Origin: DUPH01 sp035449085
GTDB taxonomy: Bacteria; Verrucomicrobiota; Kiritimatiellia; RFP12; UBA1067
Direction of reading: 5' to 3'
Assembly (NCBI GenBank): GCA_035449085.1
Contig: DAOTKE010000101.1
Coordinates: 1 to 12,236 of the forward strand
Length of the DNA stretch: 12,236 nt
Part shown: positions 1 to 5,554 of the stretch, in pieces
How the letters are laid out: each line of letters starts with the position of its first letter
Numbering within the stretch: position 1 is the stretch's first letter
Notes under the pieces: model-generated
What the model was told of the DNA's origin: nothing
Database searches by the model: none
Seen by the model: the letters and a program-made list of their open reading frames with translations, nothing else
Position numbers and translations under genes: made by a program

Positions 1-52
1 TTCATTTATTTCATTATTACACCAATATTGTTTCGCGACAAGGCAGAACGCG

Positions 53-2008
53 TCAATGCGTCCGCGCAAAGACGATTTCGGGAAGGTTCCAAGTCTCCCC
101 CGCGTTGAGTGTGAGACGGCTCAAATAGCCAACCTCAGCGATACGTTCGCTCGCCGTCCAGCGTAGGCGGAACCGCACCGGTACGGATTTATCCCCGCGC
201 GTGCTGAACCGCCAGACACCCCTACCTGTGTTTAACGACACCCACGGCATGGCCCTCCCCGCCTGATCCGGGAACAGGGCCGTATCGAAGACGAAGGGCC
301 CCTCCTTGAGGGCTTCCCAGCCCGTGTGCTCGGCAAGGGCTTCACCGGGTGTCGGGAACTTCGTAAGCCGTTCGCCGAAGCCCGGCTCGAAAGCGAGTGC
401 GGCCTCGTAGGGGATGACAGGGATACGATCGGAGAACGGCCCATCGAAGGCTGTCACGAGGATGCCGGGGTCGTTATTAATGACACGACCGGTATAGGTC
501 TTGCCGCTGACGGTCGCACGCTCCTCAATCTCGACCTGCACCTGCCAACTGTTACAACCGTCGGTCAGCGTATCGCATACGAAGACGCGCCCGCCGGTAG
601 CGCCCTTCTCCTCGCGCACCGGCTGTCGCGCACCCGTTAGGCGTACTGGACGTGAATCGCCGTCGCCGATCTGCTTGAGCGTCACGTACCACTCCGGACG
701 GTCGTCAGGGAAGTAGTCCCATCGCACATTATCCATCGTCACGTTTCGCACGTTCTCGAACCAGGCGATGCCGGCCGTTGTCCCCCACACCCCCGTTTCG
801 GCTCCCGTGGTGCCGCGCGGCTTCATGATCTCGAAGACGACGTCACTGAAACGCCAGTCGCGCACATTGTCCTCGGGACGGCACGCGACGACAGGCGGAC
901 GCTGCGCGCGGAAGCGGCAGTGCGCAAAGCTGATGCCCTTGATGAAATCCACGTTTTCCGTATCGGCGATCGCAACGTAGAACGGTGCATGGAAACTGTT
1001 GATCGACATGTTGGAGAACCGCATGTTCTCGACAGAAAATGGCACGATGGAATCCCTTGGCGGCGGGACGACTCCGCGACCGCGCGGCGGATCCATGTAC
1101 TCCCGCGGAGGATCCGGGAGCGGCGGCAGATAGAACTGCACGCCCAGTCGCGAATAGGTGCAGACGATGTTGTCAAAGCTCACATCACGGATCGGGCCGT
1201 CCTCGGTCCAACCAATGCGGATCGCACTCTGGTTTGAGCGCAGCACACAGTTCGCGAACGTCATGCGTTCGCACGCTCGGACCTTCTTCATCTGCTCCTG
1301 GTGAGTACGCACGATGAGCGCGTCGTCCTGCGCGTCGATCAGGCAGTCGCTGACCGTCACGTCGCGGCATCCGCCAAAGTGGAGACCGTCCCCGTTCGGG
1401 AACTCGCGGTGACACTCGATGCGCACCCCCTTCACCTGCACGCGGTCGCAGTCCAAGAACCAGGTCGACCAACCGCAGGGATGGTAGACGAGCACATCGT
1501 CGAAGCGCACGTCGCGGCACCCGACGAAGAACACGCAACGCCCACAGATGTTCGTGTGGCTGTTGCGCTGCCAACGTCCGTTCTCGCGGTGGTGGTAGGC
1601 CTCGGCGTTACCGTCGATCGTCCCCGAGCCGGTGATGGCGACGTTCGTCTGGCCGCAGGTATAGAACATCGCGCGCTTGTTGAACCGGGGCGAGCGCTCA
1701 GCATTCCACACGTCATTGGGCGTGAATTCGGGGAACTTGTAGGGATCCTCGCCCGCCTTCAGCGTCGCGCCCCGTTCGATATGCAAGTCTACGTTGTTAC
1801 GGAGGTTGAGCGTGTAAGTCTTGTAAACGCCGCCCCCAGGCACTAGCACCTGTCCACCGCCAGCGGCAGTGCAGTCGTCGATCGCCTGCTGGATCGCCGC
1901 CGTGTTGTCGGTCACACGATCCGGCTTCGCACCGTATGTCGTGATGTCAAAAGTGCGGCCGAACACCGTCGCGGACGTCAACGTGAGCCAAAGAGCTGTC
2001 TTTGTCAT
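53..2008 (-). CDS. GH28-like (polygalacturonase-related) secreted pectin-lyase-fold protein
   Basis: A 651-residue protein of the pectin-lyase-fold superfamily closest to glycoside hydrolase family 28, whose members hydrolyse galacturonan or related glycosides. A short Sec-type signal peptide is plausible at residues 1-17. It is followed by the typical N-terminal strand-turn block (FDITTYGAKPD, then TAAIQQAID and GGGQVLVPGG, about 20-60) and by right-handed beta-helix rungs to about 430. The GH28 acidic residues are present: NGDG at 205-208 (D207) and DD at 228-229, with the usual 21-residue spacing. The family GHG and RIK motifs are not seen; that region reads SAIRIGW (261-267) and RLGVQF. 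Residues from about 480 to 651 form a further beta-rich region I do not recognise. The start is supported by GGGGAAAG just upstream. It lies 62 nt downstream of the Gfo/Idh gene and is probably co-transcribed with it. Family fold is sure; activity and substrate are not. Confidence 0.85.
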   Translation of the reverse strand: MTKTALWLTLTSATVFGRTFDITTYGAKPDRVTDNTAAIQQAIDDCTAAGGGQVLVPGGGVYKTYTLNLRNNVDLHIERGATLKAGEDPYKFPEFTPNDVWNAERSPRFNKRAMFYTCGQTNVAITGSGTIDGNAEAYHHRENGRWQRNSHTNICGRCVFFVGCRDVRFDDVLVYHPCGWSTWFLDCDRVQVKGVRIECHREFPNGDGLHFGGCRDVTVSDCLIDAQDDALIVRTHQEQMKKVRACERMTFANCVLRSNQSAIRIGWTEDGPIRDVSFDNIVCTYSRLGVQFYLPPLPDPPREYMDPPRGRGVVPPPRDSIVPFSVENMRFSNMSINSFHAPFYVAIADTENVDFIKGISFAHCRFRAQRPPVVACRPEDNVRDWRFSDVVFEIMKPRGTTGAETGVWGTTAGIAWFENVRNVTMDNVRWDYFPDDRPEWYVTLKQIGDGDSRPVRLTGARQPVREEKGATGGRVFVCDTLTDGCNSWQVQVEIEERATVSGKTYTGRVINNDPGILVTAFDGPFSDRIPVIPYEAALAFEPGFGERLTKFPTPGEALAEHTGWEALKEGPFVFDTALFPDQAGRAMPWVSLNTGRGVWRFSTRGDKSVPVRFRLRWTASERIAEVGYLSRLTLNAGETWNLPEIVFARTH

Positions 2009-2070
2009 TAGCTTTCCCCGGTTAAGACGTTATTAGCCTGCTTTGCCACGCATCACACCAATATCTGTGG

Positions 2071-3483
2071 TTACACTTTAAGCGAGAAGCCCTTGCGGTA
2101 ATGCGGCTCGACCAAAGCATTGGCCGAATCACAGTTCTTGAAGCGCATCGCCTCACAGTCCCACTCCAGCCGCACATTCGGGTGGCGCACCGCAATCGCC
2201 CCGAGCGCCGCGTTTTCGGCCACATGGCCGGCTGTCTCGAACGGGTTGTTCGACTTGCGCCCGATCTTGATCGCGGTGACAAAATCTTCGAAGTGGCTGC
2301 CGATCTGCGTCATCCAGAAGTTGGGCTTGGTCTTCTCCTCCTCTTTGATGTTGCGGATCATCGCGCGCATCTCGCTTTCGGGAATCACGCGGCAACCGTC
2401 CGCACCATGCGAACCGTATTTCAGCGTGTGCTTGCTGCCATACACCACCGCGCCCGCGTTCCACTGGCCCGGCACGATGCGGTTGCCCAACTCGCGCCCC
2501 TCCTCCAGCACCGGCGGGCGCGGCACCTCGTTGCAGAACTCGCCGTCATGCCACACGATCGTCAGCGTCTTGCCGTTAGCGAGATCGTATTCGTAGCGGA
2601 TACGCGAAGCGTTGGGGAAGGCCAGCCGATCGCGCACCGGATCCCACCCCGGCGTCACTTCCGCCGTGATACGCTGCGGACTGCGCAGATTGAGCGCGTC
2701 GTAGATCGGGTCGAGCAGATGGCAGCCCCAGTCGCCGGGATTACCGGTGCCGAACGGCGTCCACGCGCGCCAACGGTTGGGCGTGAAGTAAGGCGAATAA
2801 GGATGGTATTCGGCCGGCCCGATCCAGCGCTCCCAGTCGAGACCCTCGGGCAACTTCTCGTGTTTCGCCAGTTCGGGAATCTTGCTCGCGGAATCCAGCA
2901 GCCGCATGGTCGTCCAGGTGTGGACCTCGCGGATCTCGCCGAGCAGCCCTTTGCGCACCCAAGAGACGAACGTCTGGTGGCTGGCGAACGAATGGCCCTG
3001 ATTGCCCATGTGGGTCACCACGTTGTAACGGCGCGCGGCCTCCATCAGCCGGCGCACCTCCCACACCGTGCGGGCGATCGGCTTCTCGGTGTAGACGTGC
3101 TTGCCGAGCTGCATGGCCTCGACCGTGGGCAGCGCGTGCCAGTGGTCCGGCGTCGCCACGAGCACCGCGTCGAAACGCTTGCCGGCCTTGTCGTACATCT
3201 CGCGGTAGTCGACGAACGTCTGGACGTCAGGCAAGAACTTCTGGGTCGCCGCGAGACTGCGCGGATCCACGTCCGCCACGGCCACGACCTCTCCGAGCCC
3301 GGCATCGACCAGCCCTTTGAGATCGGCCCGCCCCTGACCGCCGACCCCGACCGCCGCGAAACGCACGGTCTCGCTGGGCGGCGCCTCGCCACTGCCCGCG
3401 ACCAGTCTGCGCGGAAGGATCGAAAATACGCCCGCTGCACCAACGGAACACAGGAAGGCACGACGGTTGAAACCGGTCTTCAT
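2071..3483 (-). CDS. Gfo/Idh/MocA family oxidoreductase with Tat signal
   Basis: A 470-residue NAD(P)-dependent sugar oxidoreductase of the Gfo/Idh/MocA family. The N-terminus carries a twin-arginine signal (NRRAFL at 6-11, then a hydrophobic stretch to about 22), so export to the periplasm with bound cofactor is expected, as for many PVC members. The Rossmann fold starts at about 40, with the dinucleotide loop GVGGQG (46-51), DVD at 71-73, and EKP at 133-135, which is the family's hallmark. GDWGCHLLD (250-258) and HFEDFVTAI (397-405) are typical of the C-terminal substrate domain. I start the gene at 3483 rather than at the in-frame ATG at 3543 because AGAGGAGAG lies just before it, the Tat motif then sits at the extreme N-terminus, and the extended -10 promoter at 3527-3535 lies between the two ATGs. 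The next gene downstream is the GH28-like protein, so the pair probably acts on a glycoside or its sugar. The substrate cannot be read from sequence. Confidence 0.93.
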   Translation of the reverse strand: MKTGFNRRAFLCSVGAAGVFSILPRRLVAGSGEAPPSETVRFAAVGVGGQGRADLKGLVDAGLGEVVAVADVDPRSLAATQKFLPDVQTFVDYREMYDKAGKRFDAVLVATPDHWHALPTVEAMQLGKHVYTEKPIARTVWEVRRLMEAARRYNVVTHMGNQGHSFASHQTFVSWVRKGLLGEIREVHTWTTMRLLDSASKIPELAKHEKLPEGLDWERWIGPAEYHPYSPYFTPNRWRAWTPFGTGNPGDWGCHLLDPIYDALNLRSPQRITAEVTPGWDPVRDRLAFPNASRIRYEYDLANGKTLTIVWHDGEFCNEVPRPPVLEEGRELGNRIVPGQWNAGAVVYGSKHTLKYGSHGADGCRVIPESEMRAMIRNIKEEEKTKPNFWMTQIGSHFEDFVTAIKIGRKSNNPFETAGHVAENAALGAIAVRHPNVRLEWDCEAMRFKNCDSANALVEPHYRKGFSLKV

Positions 3484-3526
3484 GACGACTCTCCTCTTGG
3501 GTTGAACCGATGTCCAATTTGAGAAG

Positions 3527-3535
3527 AGTATAGCA
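3527..3535 (-). promoter_or_regulatory. Extended -10 promoter for the Gfo/Idh - GH28 unit
   Basis: On the minus strand the sequence is TGCTATACT, an extended -10 element (TGnTATAAT type, five of six in the hexamer). No good -35 hexamer lies 16-18 nt further upstream, which is acceptable for extended -10 promoters. Transcription would begin near 3520, giving a leader of about 37 nt before the ATG at 3483. Confidence 0.5.
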
Positions 3536-3661
3536 CACCGCACGGCTTACGCACTTGTATCTGCCCGTCAACTTGGGTACAAAATCAGCACGGCTTCAAT
3601 TGGGAATTAGGATTGGGGAATCAAGAGCTTGTGATCGTCAAGCGACGCGGCCGTTGAAAAT

Positions 3662-3697
3662 AAAAAAACCACGCAGGGCTTGTACAGCCCCACATGG
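3662..3697 (-). terminator. Intrinsic terminator after the Cys-rich gene
   Basis: Read on the minus strand, arms at 3697-3686 and 3680-3669 form a 12-bp stem including three G-U pairs (core GGGCU/AGCCC). The loop is the 5-nt GUACA, followed directly by seven U residues (3668-3662). It lies 22 nt past the stop codon of the Cys-rich gene, so it would end that transcript before the Gfo/Idh promoter and make the small gene a separate transcription unit. Confidence 0.85.
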
Positions 3698-3718
3698 TCG
3701 TTCGCTTGTCGTGTGCGC

Positions 3719-4003
3719 TTACTTCTTGGAGCAGCAGCTCTTCTTCTCAGCGCATGCCTTGTCCTTCGCACCGCAGCTCTTCTTCTCAGCGCATGCCTTG
3801 TCCTTCGCACAGCACTGAGCTTTCTTGGCGCACGCGCATTTGTCGCACTTGCAGTCGGCCTTTTTGGCCTCTGCCGTGCATCCGCACGACTCGCATTTGC
3901 ATGCGGCCTTCTTCTCTTTCGCGCACGTGGCCGGGCATTGCGCCACCGCCACCGAAGCCATCATCGCAGCCACCAGGGCCATCATTGTCACTATACGCTT
4001 CAT
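3719..4003 (-). CDS. Small secreted Cys/Lys-rich (metallothionein-like) protein
   Basis: A 94-residue protein. Residues 1-21 are a clear Sec signal peptide (MKRI, hydrophobic core, SVAVA before Q22). The predicted mature part of 73 residues holds 17 cysteines and about 20 lysines, with almost no large hydrophobic residues. Cysteines occur as CxC, CxxC and CC: 35/37, 40/42, 51/53, 56/58, 64/65 and 90/91. The block AKDKACAEKKSC occurs twice (66-77 and 79-90). The composition suggests a metal-binding or disulfide-rich envelope protein resembling metallothioneins in cysteine density. I do not recognise a named family, and metal binding is inference. Start choice is firm: GGGAGGTGA lies four nt upstream. 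It has its own candidate promoter and a strong terminator, so it is likely monocistronic. A low-complexity chance ORF is unlikely given the signal peptide, strong ribosome binding site and terminator. Confidence 0.8.
   Translation of the reverse strand: MKRIVTMMALVAAMMASVAVAQCPATCAKEKKAACKCESCGCTAEAKKADCKCDKCACAKKAQCCAKDKACAEKKSCGAKDKACAEKKSCCSKK
3734..3811. repeat. 39-bp tandem duplication inside the Cys-rich gene
   Basis: Two head-to-tail units of 39 bp (3734-3772 and 3773-3811) are identical over 38 bases and differ only at the last. They encode the 13-residue repeat carrying AKDKACAEKKSC. The near identity at synonymous positions points to a recent duplication that lengthened the cysteine-rich tail in frame. 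Confidence 0.9.
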
Positions 4004-4066
4004 GAGTCACCTCCCATTGCCTCGGCGCTCTAGCGGTCCAAATCTAAAGCACTTCGGTTGACATTG

Positions 4067-4095
4067 AAAGTAGCCGAACCGACAGATCCTGTCAA
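4067..4095 (-). promoter_or_regulatory. Candidate promoter of the Cys-rich gene
   Basis: On the minus strand a perfect -35 hexamer TTGACA (4095-4090) is followed after exactly 17 nt by TACTTT (4072-4067), a weak -10. The -35 overlaps the stop codon of the upstream AraC-type regulator gene. The transcript would have a leader of about 55 nt. The -10 match is only three of six, so confidence is moderate. Confidence 0.4.
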
Positions 4096-5255
4096 GTGGG
4101 CGTTCCACTTTTCTGGGTGTGCCGGTGACGGAAGGCTGAGGGCGTCGTGCCGAAAACTTGCCGGAAGGCGACGGTCAGGTGCGCGGCCGAGGAGAATCCG
4201 AGTTGGTCGGCGATCTGCTTAATGGGTGTGTCAGTGCCTTTCAGCAGGAAAGACGCCTCGTCCAGCCGCATGCGCATCGACACTTTCTGGACGGGAGATT
4301 TGAGCGTCCTGACGAATAGCCGGTCAAGGCGCGTGCGTGAAATGTTGAGCGCACGGGCAATCCGTTCCGAGTCCGGCGCTTCGTGCTGATGCGCACGCAT
4401 GTAGTCGAGCGCCTTGCGGACGAGCGGATCGGTGGCCGCGATCACGTTTGTTGAGGCGCGCGCCACGATGCCTGTGGGAGGAATCCAAAGAATGCCTGGA
4501 TGCGCCTTTTGCGGTGTCATGAGCCGCTCCAACAGGGCGGCTGCCGTGTAACCGATACGCTCGAGGTTGTGGCCGACGGATGAAAGGGGAATGCCCTGAT
4601 TTTCGCAGACAATCGTGTCGTCACCGATGCCCATGATGGCGACCTGAGCGGGCACGGCGATGTCAGACTCCATGCAGGCTGTGAGCACGCGGGCGGCGTC
4701 CGCATCGTCATAGCCGAGCACGGCGAGCGGAAGCGGAGCGTCCCGGATCAGAGCGGCCAGACGGCGGGTAAAAGTCTTCCAGTTGTCGAACTCATGCGCG
4801 GCCAGCGTTTCGGCGAGCACCCAGCGCCTGGCCTTTTTTCCGGTCAGCCGCTGCCATGTTTCGGAAAAGCCCCGGTAACGGAGGGCATGCGAGTGACTCC
4901 AAATGGTCGAAAACCAGGCGGCTTCCGTAAAGTGGTGATCGACGAAATGCTTGGCGGCGAGACGCCCGCATTGTTCGTGGTCGCCAGAGACACGCGGGAT
5001 GTCGATTTCAGGATGGTCGATCGTCATGTCGACGACAGGCATGCCCGTAGCGATGAGGCCTTGTATGAAGGCCAGCGTCGACTTGGTGCCGCGCACCGAA
5101 ACAAGCGCCCCGTCACCGGCCCAGCCGACCGGCAGCCGCGAAAGACGGTCCGCAATGACAAGATGCCATCCGTGCGTCTTGGCGAATTTCGCGATGCCCC
5201 CAAGTCGGATATGCGAGACCGGCTGTGAAAGGATCAGAACGTTCTTCTGCCGCAT
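4092..5255 (-). CDS. XylR-type AraC family transcriptional regulator
   Basis: A 387-residue regulator with the two-part layout of E. coli XylR. Residues about 1-270 form a LacI/PBP-like sugar-sensing domain without its own N-terminal HTH (VLILSQPVSH at the start, VLGYDDADA about 179-187, VAIMGIGDD about 205-213, PLSSVGHNLERIGYTAA about 223-239). Residues about 275-380 form an AraC-type DNA-binding domain with two helix-turn-helices: ERIARALNISRTRLDRLF (297-314) and IKQIADQLGFSSAAHLTVAF (345-364), then the family FGTTPSAFR end. It is transcribed divergently from the HzsA/aldolase/kinase operon and is its most likely regulator, responding to a free sugar; this is inference. The ribosome binding site is weak, but no better in-frame start exists upstream. 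In-frame stop is TGA. Confidence 0.92.
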   Translation of the reverse strand: MRQKNVLILSQPVSHIRLGGIAKFAKTHGWHLVIADRLSRLPVGWAGDGALVSVRGTKSTLAFIQGLIATGMPVVDMTIDHPEIDIPRVSGDHEQCGRLAAKHFVDHHFTEAAWFSTIWSHSHALRYRGFSETWQRLTGKKARRWVLAETLAAHEFDNWKTFTRRLAALIRDAPLPLAVLGYDDADAARVLTACMESDIAVPAQVAIMGIGDDTIVCENQGIPLSSVGHNLERIGYTAAALLERLMTPQKAHPGILWIPPTGIVARASTNVIAATDPLVRKALDYMRAHQHEAPDSERIARALNISRTRLDRLFVRTLKSPVQKVSMRMRLDEASFLLKGTDTPIKQIADQLGFSSAAHLTVAFRQVFGTTPSAFRHRHTQKSGTPT

Positions 5256-5276
5256 GTCCAGCAGTATGCCGCATGT
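5248..5276. promoter_or_regulatory. Direct-repeat pair, candidate regulator operator
   Basis: The 10-mer TGCCGCATGT occurs at 5248-5257 and again at 5267-5276, same orientation, 19 bp apart. The first copy covers the start codon of the AraC-type regulator gene. AraC-family dimers typically bind direct half-sites about two helical turns apart, so this could be an autoregulatory or shared operator. No footprint evidence exists; a chance repeat is possible. Confidence 0.3.
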
Positions 5277-5375
5277 GACGAAAATCTGAAAGTGTTATCA
5301 AAATCCTATAAAAAATTTATCGAACAAAGGTCTTATGGACTCGACGCAAAATAGTATCATTACCCTGTCGCCCGG

Positions 5376-5402
5376 TCCGTTGGGCAGAGTGGGCCCGACG
5401 GA
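5376..5402 (+). promoter_or_regulatory. Strong stem-loop in the operon leader
   Basis: Arms TCCGTTGGGC (5376-5385) and GCCCGACGGA (5393-5402) form a 10-bp stem with one G-U pair on the plus-strand RNA and a 7-nt loop. No U-tract follows on either strand, so it is not a standard intrinsic terminator. It lies in the probable 5' leader of the HzsA operon and 14 nt before the in-frame TGA of the leader ORF. A role in attenuation, mRNA stability or protein binding is possible but unproven. Confidence 0.45.
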
Positions 5403-5514
5403 AACCAGTGAACAATGAGGTACGCAAGATGAAAAAACCGAAGACGCTGCGGATCCGCCAACAGAGGTCAAGGTTGTTTTCGAGAATGGTCTCCTTTATG
5501 CTTGGCAGCAAGAG

Positions 5515-5533
5515 GGAACGGTTCTGACGTTCC
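5515..5533 (+). promoter_or_regulatory. Small hairpin upstream of the HzsA ribosome binding site
   Basis: Perfect 6-bp arms GGAACG (5515-5520) and CGTTCC (5528-5533) enclose a 7-nt loop, ending five nt before the GAGGA Shine-Dalgarno (5539-5543) of the HzsA-related gene. It could influence translation initiation. A 6-bp palindrome can occur by chance. Confidence 0.25.
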
Positions 5534-5554
5534 GGTGAGAGGATAATTGATGAC

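Larger units (their letters stand above)
5335..5538 (+). pseudogene. Small leader ORF interrupted by an in-frame TGA
   Basis: From the ATG at 5335, preceded by AAAGG at 5326-5330, a frame runs 27 codons to TGA at 5416-5418, then stays open for 39 more codons to TGA at 5536-5538. The second part reads like real protein (for example EVKVVFENGLLYAWQQEG). Its stop lies 16 nt before the ATG of the HzsA-related gene, a gap like those between the other operon genes. The first TGA could be a disabling mutation, a sequencing error, recoding, or simply the end of a 27-residue leader peptide. A different-frame 32-codon ORF (ATG at 5429, stop at 5525) overlaps it. I do not recognise a family. Coding status is uncertain. 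Confidence 0.3.
5256..5554. other. Divergent intergenic region between regulator and HzsA operon
   Basis: A 299-bp region with an AT-rich block at about 5291-5322 (including TATAAA at 5307-5312 on the plus strand) that probably holds the start sites for both directions. I could not find a convincing -35/-10 pair for either strand. The rest holds a stem-loop, a smaller hairpin and a TGA-split small reading frame, each listed separately. No tRNA, riboswitch class or terminator U-tract was recognised here. Confidence 0.5.

Noticed and set aside
2101..3522. 473-codon open frame on the plus strand opposite the Gfo/Idh gene
   Set aside because: It mirrors the strongly supported minus-strand gene and is rich in Arg/His/Val as expected for an antisense frame in GC-rich DNA. 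It has no recognisable domain and no good ribosome binding site.
3599..3621. Direct repeat ATTGGGAAT / ATTGGGGAAT upstream of the Gfo/Idh gene
   Set aside because: Short and imperfect, about 70 bp upstream of the -10 element. Not enough to call an operator.
5376..5402. Intrinsic terminator at the leader stem-loop
   Set aside because: No U-tract follows the stem on either strand.
5416..5418. Selenocysteine or reassigned UGA in the leader ORF
   Set aside because: TGA serves as an ordinary stop for several genes here (53, 4092, 9920, 11416), so wholesale reassignment is excluded. No clear SECIS-like hairpin follows directly, the strong stem being upstream of the TGA. Selenocysteine remains only a remote option.
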